Origin: VBDM01 sp035651815 | GTDB taxonomy: Bacteria; Pseudomonadota; Gammaproteobacteria; Burkholderiales; SG8-39 | Direction of reading: 5' to 3' | Assembly: GCA_035651815.1 (NCBI GenBank) | Contig: DASRFB010000027.1 | Coordinates: 11,314 to 75,313, forward strand | Length of the DNA stretch: 64,000 nucleotides | Shown: positions 57,321 through 64,000 of the stretch, piece after piece | Numbering within the stretch: the first letter of the stretch is position 1 | Layout: each line of letters begins with the position of its first letter | Translations under genes and position numbers: made by a program | The notes under the pieces: model-generated | The model's database searches: none | What the model was told of the DNA's origin: nothing | Seen by the model: the letters and a program-made list of their open reading frames with translations, nothing else

Positions 57321-58386
57321 GACCGCGTACGCGTCGCCGTCCGCGGCGCGCGCCTTCGCCGAGGCGCTCCTCGCCGCGCACGGCGTGCCGCCGGGGGACG
57401 CGCGCCGCTCGGCGGAGTGCCTGGTCCTCGCCGATCTGCGCGGCGTGCAGACCCACGGCCTTTTGCGCCTGCCCGGCTACCTCGACCGTATACGAAAGGG
57501 GCTCGTCGACCCGAAGCCCGAGCTCTCGCCCTCGCGGGTGACGGCGGTCGCGGCCGCGCTCGACGGCCGGAACGGCCTCGGCTTCGTGGTCGGCACGCGT
57601 GCGATGGCCGAGGCGATCGCGATGGCGCGCGAGTCGGGCCTCGGCGTCGTGGCGGTCCGCCGCAGCACGCACTTCGGGATGGCGGCGACCTACGTGCTGC
57701 AGGCGCTCGAGGCCGGGATGGCGTCGCTCGTCTTCACCAACGCGTCGCGCGCGATGCCGCCGTGGGGCGCTCGCGAGCCGCTGCTCGGGACCAGCCCGCT
57801 CGCGGCCGGCGTCCCCGGCGGCAAGCTCGCGCCCTTCGTGCTCGACATGTCGCCCTCGATCGCGGCGCGCGGCAAGATCCGCATCGCCGAGAAGCGCGGC
57901 GAGAAGATCCCGCTCGGCTGGGCGCTCGACGGCGAGGGCCGGCCGACGACCGATCCGACCGCGGCGCTCGCCGGCGTCGTGCTGCCGATCGGCGGCCCGA
58001 AGGGCTCGGGCCTCGCGATGATGATGGACATCTTCGGCGGCGTGCTCTCGGGCGCGGCGTACGCGGGCGACGTCGGCGACCAGTACAAGGCCTTCGACCG
58101 GCCGCAGGACGTCGGCCATTTCTTCCTCGCCATGCGGCCCGACCTGTTCGTCCCGATGGACGAGGTGCGCGCGCGCATGGATACGCTGGTCGCGCGCGTC
58201 AAGGCGTGTCCCAGGGCCGAGGGCGTCGACGAGATCCTGATGCCCGGCGAGATCGAGTCGCGCCTCGCGGCGACGCGCGCGAGGTCCGGCATTCCCTACG
58301 GCGCCGAGATCGACGCCGTGCAGGCCGAGGCGAAGCGCGCCGGCATCGCGCCGCTCGCGGTGTCGAAGCAAGCTCTCGGCACATGA
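57313..58386 (+). CDS. Malate/L-lactate dehydrogenase-family oxidoreductase
   Basis: This 357-residue NAD(P)H-dependent enzyme has the Ldh_2 (YlbC/YiaK/MdhII) fold, distinct from Rossmann lactate dehydrogenases. It has LADLRGVQTHGLLRLPGYL, VAVRRSTHFGMAATYVLQA (conserved His), GTSPLAAGVPGG, DMSPSIAARGKI and GPKGSGLAMMMDIF. It reduces or oxidises 2-oxo/2-hydroxy acids. The GTG start overlaps the aldolase stop, and its own stop overlaps the MBL gene (ATGA). It probably acts before or after the aldolase in a sugar-acid pathway. Confidence 0.9.
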   Translation: MAETAYASPSAARAFAEALLAAHGVPPGDARRSAECLVLADLRGVQTHGLLRLPGYLDRIRKGLVDPKPELSPSRVTAVAAALDGRNGLGFVVGTRAMAEAIAMARESGLGVVAVRRSTHFGMAATYVLQALEAGMASLVFTNASRAMPPWGAREPLLGTSPLAAGVPGGKLAPFVLDMSPSIAARGKIRIAEKRGEKIPLGWALDGEGRPTTDPTAALAGVVLPIGGPKGSGLAMMMDIFGGVLSGAAYAGDVGDQYKAFDRPQDVGHFFLAMRPDLFVPMDEVRARMDTLVARVKACPRAEGVDEILMPGEIESRLAATRARSGIPYGAEIDAVQAEAKRAGIAPLAVSKQALGT

Positions 58387-59144
58387 GCGAAGACCTCGGC
58401 GGCTTCGAGCTCGACATCCTGGTCCAGGGCTTCCCGGGCAAGATGGTGTGCCACGGGGGCCTCGGCTGGAGCACGATCGCGCTGCTGCGCGGGCGCGGGC
58501 GCGTGGGGCTGATCGACGTCGGCGCCTTCTCCATGCGCAAAGGGCTGATCGAGCAGCTCGCGCGCCGCGGCCTGAAGCCCGCCGACGTGACCGACGTCCT
58601 GCTCACGCATTCGCACTACGATCACTCGGTCAACTGGACGCTGTTCCGCGACGCGCGCATCGTGATCTCGGACGCGGAGCTCGCGTGGTCGCTCCAGGTC
58701 CCCTGGGGCGAGACGCCGGTCCCGGAGCTCTACGTGCGCGAGCTCGCGCGCTGGCCGAGCCTGCACCGCGCGACGGACGGCGAGGAGGTGATGCCGGGAG
58801 TCGTCGCGCACGCCGCGCCCGGCCACACGCCCGGGCACCTGGTGTTCGTGGCTTCCGGGCGCTCGCGCGATGCCGTGTTCACCGGCGACGCCGCCAAGAA
58901 CCGGGCTGAGCTGCTCTCGCGCCGCGCCGACGCGACCTACGACGCGGCGACGAGCAGCGCGAGCATCGCGATGATCCGGGATCTCTGGGCCCGCCGTCCC
59001 GGCAGCATCCTCGTTCCGGGCCATGACCTGCCGATGACGCAGGACGATGGACGCATCCGCTACCTCGGCGAGCGCGACGCGGCGCTCAAGGTGTGGAACG
59101 GCGACGATCTGGAAACGACGAAGCTCGTCCGCCTCTCACTCTGA
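58383..59144 (+). CDS. MBL-fold metallohydrolase (lactonase-like)
   Basis: This 253-residue metallo-beta-lactamase-fold protein has the dimetal motif HSHYDH (76-81), APGHTPGH with the third His, FTGDAAKN and a late PGHD. The order of ligands matches the AHL-lactonase/glyoxalase II branch. In this cassette with an aldolase and a dehydrogenase it could open a sugar-acid lactone; quorum-signal lactonase is an alternative, but there is no regulator nearby. ATGA overlap with the dehydrogenase gene. Confidence 0.87.
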   Translation: MSEDLGGFELDILVQGFPGKMVCHGGLGWSTIALLRGRGRVGLIDVGAFSMRKGLIEQLARRGLKPADVTDVLLTHSHYDHSVNWTLFRDARIVISDAELAWSLQVPWGETPVPELYVRELARWPSLHRATDGEEVMPGVVAHAAPGHTPGHLVFVASGRSRDAVFTGDAAKNRAELLSRRADATYDAATSSASIAMIRDLWARRPGSILVPGHDLPMTQDDGRIRYLGERDAALKVWNGDDLETTKLVRLSL

Positions 59145-59253
59145 CGCGCGCGGCGTCGTCCGGGGCGGCTGCGCTCATCGGACTGCCCCAAACAAGCTAG
59201 GGTGCGCGGCGAATCGGGAAGAACCGTCCGCCTTCGGGCCTTGTCGCAGCCGT

Positions 59254-59523
59254 ATGAGCACCGTTTTCTCAGGCATCGAGAAGCGCCGGGTCGTATGGGC
59301 CTGGCACGTCGCCGGCACCGAAGGCCGTTGTCGGCTGCTGTGGAAGCTCGACGACGTGGGCGCGCGCATCTGGGCCGAGAGCCACGAGCTCGACCTCGAG
59401 CGCGTCGAAGGCACCGAGGAGGTCAAGACCGTCGCGGCCTCGGGCGTGTCGCTGCGCGGGCGCGCGTTCCAGCGCCTGCCGCGCGAGACGCCCGCTCAGG
59501 TGCGGCGTTTCCCGCGCAGGTAG
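59254..59523 (+). CDS. Small hypothetical protein
   Basis: This 89-residue protein is not one I recognise. It reads as a plausible beta-rich small domain (RRVVWAWHVAGTEGRCRLLW, then ARIWAESHELDLERVEG) with a basic, Arg-rich C terminus. There is no signal peptide or membrane segment. No clear ribosome-binding site precedes the ATG. It stands alone between the MBL gene and the convergent binding-protein-like gene, 19 bp from the latter. Moderate doubt that it is a gene. Confidence 0.45.
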   Translation: MSTVFSGIEKRRVVWAWHVAGTEGRCRLLWKLDDVGARIWAESHELDLERVEGTEEVKTVAASGVSLRGRAFQRLPRETPAQVRRFPRR

Positions 59524-59542
59524 TCGCCGAGCCTATGCCGCG

Positions 59543-60457
59543 CTATTGCCAGGCGCGGTTGTCGACCGTGTTCTCGTAAGTCGCGCCGGGAGCGACGAGC
59601 CCCCAGCCGAGCGTCCACTGGTAGGTGTGGTCGAAACGCTCGCGCGTGTACTTCTCGGGCGGCGCGTTGAGGATGCGCGAGAGCTTGAGCTCCTTCGGCT
59701 CGAGCAGGCCGCCCGCCTCCTCGACCAGGTAGCGCGCGTGCTTGAGCGGGTCCTTGTCGATCGCCTCGGCCGCGCGCGCCTCGGCGCGGAACATCGCGGC
59801 GAGCGTCGCGCCGTCGAGCTCGTCGCCCGCGGCCTCGCTGCGCGTCGAGTGCGATTCCATGAGCACGCGCATGCCGCGCTTCTCGGCGACCGAGATCCAC
59901 GGCTCCATCAGGCTGACCGCGGCGACCTCGCCGCGCACGAGCGCCTCGATGCGCTCGCGCATGGTGCCGGCGTTCGTCCACTGGATCTGCTCGCGCTTGA
60001 GGAACCCGTCGAGCATCTTGAGCAGCGTGAAGTGCGAGCCGTTGTACGGGCTGACCGCGATCGGCTTGTCCTTGAGCTGCTCGGGCTCGTAGATGCGCTG
60101 CTTGGGGTCGGTGACGATGGCGAAGGTCGACATCGCCGAGCCGAGCGCGACGATCTTCGCCGGGCGGTGGCCCGAGGTGACGTTCGACTCGACCGCGCGC
60201 TTCATGATGCCCCACTCGCACATGCGGAACTGGTCGCACTTGCCCTGCTCGTAGAGCGACTCCATGGTGCGCGCGAAGATGTTGTCGCGCAGCGCCTGGT
60301 GGTCGGAGTCCCGCTGCCCCGTCCCCGGCGTCTTCAGGATGTTCACGTCGAGGCCCTCGTCGCGGAAGAAGCCCTCGTCGCGCGCGACCAGCAGCGGCAG
60401 GTCGTGGATCGCGTTCATCATCGACACGTTCACCTTCTTCAGAGCCTTGGCGTTCAT
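59543..60457 (-). CDS. NMT1/THI5-like periplasmic-binding-fold protein, leaderless
   Basis: This 304-residue type II binding-protein-fold protein resembles ABC taurine/nitrate/pyrimidine receptors (VSMMNAIHDLPLLVARDEGFFRDEGLDV, PIAVSPYNGSHFTLLKMLDGFL, GEVAAVSLMEPWISVA). No signal peptide is visible at the chosen ATG, and no in-frame upstream start gives one. It is therefore probably cytoplasmic, as are THI5-type enzymes and PBP-fold decarboxylases. No ABC permease or ATPase gene is present. It follows a second protein of the same fold by 35 bp. Confidence 0.8.
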   Translation of the reverse strand: MNAKALKKVNVSMMNAIHDLPLLVARDEGFFRDEGLDVNILKTPGTGQRDSDHQALRDNIFARTMESLYEQGKCDQFRMCEWGIMKRAVESNVTSGHRPAKIVALGSAMSTFAIVTDPKQRIYEPEQLKDKPIAVSPYNGSHFTLLKMLDGFLKREQIQWTNAGTMRERIEALVRGEVAAVSLMEPWISVAEKRGMRVLMESHSTRSEAAGDELDGATLAAMFRAEARAAEAIDKDPLKHARYLVEEAGGLLEPKELKLSRILNAPPEKYTRERFDHTYQWTLGWGLVAPGATYENTVDNRAWQ

Positions 60458-60492
60458 TCGCTTGCCCTTTCTCGGGTGGGTGGAGGGGAAGA

Positions 60493-61428
60493 CTATTCCA
60501 GCGCGAGCGTCTCCGGCGAGAACAGGTCCTCGACCGGGATCGGCTTCGGGATCACGTGCTGCTCGACCGCGAAGCGCACCATGGTCTCGAGCGCGGGCCG
60601 GTTCGCGCGCACGCCGAACGGGAACGGGTCGCCGCCGACCACGCGTCCGAGGTCGAGCGCGTTCTGGTCCGCGGGCGACAGGTCGCGGCCTTCGCGCAGG
60701 CGCGCGAGGTAGGCCGACTTCGAGGCCTTGAAGGCCTCGAACAGCTCGCGCGCGAGGCCGGGATTGGCGCGCAGCAGGTCGGTGCGCACGACGATGCCGT
60801 GGTTGATCGGGTAGACGCCGGTGCGCCGGTAGTACTCGAAGCCGGCGTTGCGCGCGTCGGGCACGAGCGGCTTGATATCGGGCGAGTCGCTGCGGATGTC
60901 GCCGATGGCCGCGCCGATCTCGCCCGAGGCGAGCAGGTCGGGAAGCGGCCGGCCGCGGAACGAGTAGTCGACGTTCGCCGGCGCCTTGTACTCGGCGACA
61001 TGCTCGTCGTCGGTCGGCGCCCAGGTGATGCGCTCGAGGTCGACGCCGTACTCGTCCCGCAGCATCCCGCGCGCCCACAGGCCCGTGGTCACCGTGTAGC
61101 CGCGGTTCACGCCGACCACGCGTCCCTCGAGGTCCTTCGGCGACTCGATGCCGGCTTTCGCGTTCTTGAACAGCGCCCAGTGATGGAAGTTGCGCGTGAC
61201 GAACACGGGAATCGCGAGGATCGGCTTGCCGAGCGCCACGGCGCACAGGTAGGTGGTGAACGCCATCTCGCACACGTCGAACTCGAGCGTGCGCACCATG
61301 CGCCGCATCGCCGCGGTGATCGGGCTCACCTCGATCTGCGAGAGCGGCGGGCCGCCGCGGACGCCGCCGTCCTTGAGCGCGCGCGTGATGCCGTAATTGC
61401 CGATGGCGGTCTTCAGGGCTTGCGTCAA
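60493..61428 (-). CDS. Periplasmic-binding-fold protein, 4,5-dihydroxyphthalate decarboxylase-like, leaderless
   Basis: This 311-residue protein resembles the 4,5-dihydroxyphthalate decarboxylase/ABC receptor group. It has a short N-terminal strand (KTAIGNYGITRALKDG), EFDVCEMAFTTYLCAVALGKPILAIPVF, DLEGRVVGVNRGYTVTTGLWARGML, FRGRPLPDLLASGEIGAAI and PINHGIVVRTDLL. The start is a TTG at 61428 with GGAGG 7 bp upstream; a longer upstream ATG reading is Arg/Cys-rich and lacks a signal. There is no export signal, so an enzymatic role is plausible. Divergent from a Bug receptor. Confidence 0.82.
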   Translation of the reverse strand: MTQALKTAIGNYGITRALKDGGVRGGPPLSQIEVSPITAAMRRMVRTLEFDVCEMAFTTYLCAVALGKPILAIPVFVTRNFHHWALFKNAKAGIESPKDLEGRVVGVNRGYTVTTGLWARGMLRDEYGVDLERITWAPTDDEHVAEYKAPANVDYSFRGRPLPDLLASGEIGAAIGDIRSDSPDIKPLVPDARNAGFEYYRRTGVYPINHGIVVRTDLLRANPGLARELFEAFKASKSAYLARLREGRDLSPADQNALDLGRVVGGDPFPFGVRANRPALETMVRFAVEQHVIPKPIPVEDLFSPETLALE

Positions 61429-61534
61429 GGGGAGTCCTCCGGATACCGATTCGACTTCAGGCCTCAGGATAAGTTGTCCGCGCCGCCGGGGCAATCCCCG
61501 TTTCTGATAGTAATATTCGCCGCAGGAGGAACAC

Positions 61535-62497
61535 ATGATGTCACCGACCAGAGTCCTGGCGGCGCTGGCGCTCGGCCTCGCCGCGGTAACCGCGCACGCT
61601 CAATCCTATCCCTCCAAGGCGGTGCGGCTGATCATCCCGTTCCCGCCCGGCGGCTCGAACGACGTCGTCGGCCGCATGATCGCGTACCAGCTCTCCGAGC
61701 GCCTCGGGAAGCAGGTCGTCGCCGACAACCAGGGCGGCGCGGGCGGCATCATCGGCACCGAGGCCGCGGCCAGGGCCGCGCCCGACGGCCACACGCTGCT
61801 GCTGATCTCGGTCGCGCACGCCTTCGGCAGCTCGATGTACAAGCTGCCCTACGACCCGATCGGCGCCTTTGCGCCCATCACCCTGCTCGGGACCGGACCC
61901 GTGGTGCTGTGCGTGAACCCGAAGCTTCCGGTGCGCACGCTGCAGGACCTCATCGACCTGGCGAAGAAGGAGCCCGGAACGCTCAACTACGCGACCGCAG
62001 GCGTCGGCAGCTTCCAGCACCTGTCGAGCGCGCTGTTCAAGCTGCAGTCGGGCCTCGACATCGTGCACGTTCCGTTCAAGGGCGGCGGACCCGCGATGAT
62101 GGACGTCGTCGCGGGCAACACGCAGATCACGATCGGGTCGCTCATCCAGATGCTGCCGCAGATCAAGAACGGAAGGCTCCGCGCGCTCGGGGTCGGCAGC
62201 GCCCGGCGCGTGCCCGCGATGCCCGACGTCCCGACCATCTCCGAGGCCGGCGTGCCCGGCTACGAGGCGACCAACTGGTGGGGCATCGTCGCGCCCGCGG
62301 GGACGCCCAAGCCCGTCATCGACCGCCTGCACCAGGAGCTCGTCGTCATCCTCAAGACCGCCGAGACGAAGAAGCGCTTCGAGTCCGAGGGCGGCGAGGC
62401 GGTGCCGATGGCGCCCGAGGAGTTCGGGCGCTTCATCGTGTCGGAAACGGCGAAGTGGGCGAAGGTGGTGAAGGAGGCGGGGATCAAGCCGGAGTAA
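61535..62497 (+). CDS. Bug/TctC-family periplasmic solute-binding receptor
   Basis: This 320-residue receptor has a signal peptide (AALALGLAAVTAHAQ) and the hallmark YPSKAVRLIIPFPPGGSND, then HVPFKGGGPAMMDVVAGNTQ and EAGVPGYEATNWWGIVAPAG. CAGGAGGA precedes the ATG at 61535; a second ATG follows directly. It is divergent from the two leaderless binding-fold genes (106-bp gap with TAATAT at 61511-61516, no clear -35), suggesting that the imported compound is used by them (inference). Its stop lies 24 bp from the RHS gene stop. Confidence 0.9.
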   Translation: MMSPTRVLAALALGLAAVTAHAQSYPSKAVRLIIPFPPGGSNDVVGRMIAYQLSERLGKQVVADNQGGAGGIIGTEAAARAAPDGHTLLLISVAHAFGSSMYKLPYDPIGAFAPITLLGTGPVVLCVNPKLPVRTLQDLIDLAKKEPGTLNYATAGVGSFQHLSSALFKLQSGLDIVHVPFKGGGPAMMDVVAGNTQITIGSLIQMLPQIKNGRLRALGVGSARRVPAMPDVPTISEAGVPGYEATNWWGIVAPAGTPKPVIDRLHQELVVILKTAETKKRFESEGGEAVPMAPEEFGRFIVSETAKWAKVVKEAGIKPE

Positions 62498-62521
62498 CCC
62501 TCTCCGGGCCGAAGATCGGCC

Positions 62522-64000
62522 TCACTGGATCACCGCCAGCGGAATATCGCCCAGCCATAGATATTCGCGCCGGGTTTTCCCGTCCGGATCGCTCTCGGCG
62601 ATCAGCCGGCCCTTCGTGTCGTAGTGAAAGACGCGGTCGTCACCCGCGCCGGTCTTGCGCACGCGCTGGCCGAGCGCGTTGACCTGGTACGCGGTCGTGC
62701 CGAGCGCGCCGACCGACTGCGCCATGCGCCCGCGCGCGTCGTACGCGTAGCGGTTGACGCCGTCGTCGGTGGTCGAGCCGTTCGCGTCGAGCAGGAAATT
62801 GCGCACGGCCCCGGCCTGCGCCGTGATGCGCGCGATGCGGTTGCTCGCCGCCGAGTAGGCGTAGGTATCCGTGGCTGATCCGACCGTCTTCGAGATGCGG
62901 TTTCCCACCGCGTCGTACGCGTAGCTGTACTGGTTGCCGGGGATCACCGCGCTCGTCAGCCGGTCGAGCGCGTCGTAGCCGTAGCTGTTCGCGCTCGCGG
63001 CATTGGCCGCGTCGGCGACGAAGCTCACGCGGCCCGCCGCGTCGTAGCCGATCGCGAAGGTCTTCCCCGGAAGGTTGTAGCTCGCGATGCGCCCGTCCCG
63101 GTCGTAGCCGCGCACGACCGGTTGGCCGTTCCCGAGCGTGTAGCCGCGCACGCCGCCGAAGGGCTGGTACGCGACGTCGAGCGCGACGTCCTGCGCCGCG
63201 CCGCCCGGCGCCACGGTCGCCACCGAGGCGATGCGCCCGAGCGGATCGAGCCCGTAGGCGATCTGCCGCCCGCTCGGGTACGTCGTGCCGACGAGGCGCC
63301 CGGCCGCGTCGTAGCGGTACGCGGTCGCGTAGCTCACCCCCGCGAGCGTGCGCGTCTCGGACACGACGCGCCCGTGCAGGTCGTACGCGTACGCGAGCTC
63401 GCCCGTCGTCAGCGCGCCCGCGTCGATCTCGGTGATCTGCGCGAGGCGCCCGAGCGCGTTCGGGCCCCGATCGTACGTGTAGACCTGCCGCGAGCCGTCG
63501 GCGAACGCGATCGACGCAACCCGGTTCAGCGCGTCGTACGCGTAGCTCGTGGTCTGGCCCTTGGCGTCGGTCTGCGCGAGCAGGTTGCCCGCCGCGTCGT
63601 ACGTGCTGCTCGTCGTCCCCGTGTCGGGCGACACCTGCCGGTTCAGGTTCGACAGGCCGTCGTAGGCGTAGCTCGTCGCGAGGCCCCTCGGATCGGTGAC
63701 GCCGGTCAGCTGGTCGATGCCGTCGTAGGCGTAGCGCGTGACGCCGAGTGCCGGGTCGGTGACCTGCACCAGGCGGTTGAGCGCGTCGTAGCCGTTGGCG
63801 GTGAGGTGCCCCAGCGGATCGGTCACCGAGACGACGTTGCCCTGCGCGTCGTAGGCATACGCCGTGGTCTGGTCCTGCGCCCCGATCTCCTGCGCGAGGC
63901 GGCTCAGCGCGTCGTACGCGCGGCTCCTCGTCTGCGCGAGGCTCCCCAGCGGATCGAGCACCTGCTCCTGCACGCGGTTGCCCATCGCGTCGAGCGTGTA
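62522..64000 (-). CDS. RHS/YD-repeat protein, 3' part (5' end beyond the window, C terminus truncated)
   Basis: The open frame runs to the window edge on the minus strand, so only the last 492 or so residues are seen. It is made of tandem YD repeats (YAYDAQGNVVSV, YDALNRLVQVTDP, YAYDGLSNLNRQ, YRYDAAGRLVGT, YAYDAVGNRISK and so on), the shell-forming RHS fold. The protein stops at REYLWLGDIPLAVIQ, which is normally followed by the DHLGTPR-type motif, the end of the RHS core and a variable toxin domain. All of these are missing. It is therefore a truncated or decayed RHS gene, or a shell protein without its own toxin. Confidence 0.85.
   Translation of the reverse strand, partial: YTLDAMGNRVQEQVLDPLGSLAQTRSRAYDALSRLAQEIGAQDQTTAYAYDAQGNVVSVTDPLGHLTANGYDALNRLVQVTDPALGVTRYAYDGIDQLTGVTDPRGLATSYAYDGLSNLNRQVSPDTGTTSSTYDAAGNLLAQTDAKGQTTSYAYDALNRVASIAFADGSRQVYTYDRGPNALGRLAQITEIDAGALTTGELAYAYDLHGRVVSETRTLAGVSYATAYRYDAAGRLVGTTYPSGRQIAYGLDPLGRIASVATVAPGGAAQDVALDVAYQPFGGVRGYTLGNGQPVVRGYDRDGRIASYNLPGKTFAIGYDAAGRVSFVADAANAASANSYGYDALDRLTSAVIPGNQYSYAYDAVGNRISKTVGSATDTYAYSAASNRIARITAQAGAVRNFLLDANGSTTDDGVNRYAYDARGRMAQSVGALGTTAYQVNALGQRVRKTGAGDDRVFHYDTKGRLIAESDPDGKTRREYLWLGDIPLAVIQ

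Noticed and set aside
59175..59426. An 83-codon minus-strand frame opposite the small hypothetical gene
   Set aside because: Ser/Arg-rich; the plus-strand frame looks more protein-like, so only that one is listed and with low confidence.
62507..62521. GGCCGA-AGA-TCGGCC stem between the Bug and RHS stop codons
   Set aside because: Six base pairs and no T-tract on either strand; possible bidirectional terminator but too weak to call.
1..64000. tRNA, rRNA, CRISPR array, prophage or insertion sequence
   Set aside because: No cloverleaf-like conserved stems, array periodicity, transposase or phage gene seen by reading; a covariance-model scan would be needed to exclude small RNAs.

Overview
The window is about 70 percent G+C, gene-dense and free of rRNA, tRNA or CRISPR signals that I can see. 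Several features point to a betaproteobacterium, most likely of Burkholderiales type: three orphan Bug/TctC periplasmic receptors, HyuA/HyuB pairs, a QseB/PmrA-like regulator beside an HtrA protease, a Slam-type outer-membrane protein, and many ATGA/GTGA start-stop overlaps. This is inference; there is no marker gene in the window.

Layout. 1-5158: envelope-stress module (OmpR-family regulator and HtrA lipoprotease, with a PmrA/QseB-like direct-repeat box upstream of htrA), a PilH/CheY-like receiver, a MetE-like methyltransferase divergent from a Bug receptor, and a BON lipoprotein. 5303-17302 (minus): a ten-gene operon tkt-tal-gnd-zwf-HAD phosphatase-rpe-pgl-gntK-xfp-ackA. It covers nearly the whole pentose phosphate pathway, gluconate entry, and the phosphoketolase/acetate kinase exit. 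17428-26185 (minus): a catabolic run Bug receptor - methyltransferase - VOC enzyme - DapA-family lyase - small zincin - HyuA - HyuB - MmgE/PrpD.

26245-37379: GST, a small membrane protein, and a surface region. It holds two TbpB-like glycine-rich lipoproteins, a Slam (DUF560) assembly protein directly behind the second, a protease-propeller-barrel outer-membrane protein, and an operon of cytochrome c, a Tat-exported thiamine diphosphate enzyme and a TPR/2OG-Fe(II) oxygenase. 37477-43040: MscS channel, then ATP-grasp, metallophosphatase and GTP cyclohydrolase I, then a small Tyr-rich secreted protein. 42991-46870: a second HyuA/HyuB pair. 47021-49986: small envelope/stress proteins, an enoyl-CoA hydratase and a class II aldolase.

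50035-55636 (minus): a compact biosynthetic cassette of AsnB-type amidotransferase, acyl carrier protein, AMP-ligase, NAD-synthase-like ligase and hexapeptide acyltransferase. I recognise the families but not a known product. 55827-59523: outer-membrane barrel, an HpaI aldolase / Ldh dehydrogenase / MBL hydrolase cassette, and a small hypothetical. 59543-62497: two leaderless periplasmic-binding-fold proteins divergent from a third Bug receptor. 62522-64000: the 3' part of an RHS/YD-repeat gene that stops before the usual end of the RHS core.

The best candidates for something under-described are the Slam/TbpB-like system with its odd 5' control structures, the Tat-exported ThDP enzyme with cytochrome c, and the AsnB/ACP/ligase cassette. 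The longest stretch without a gene is 286 bp (27149-27434).
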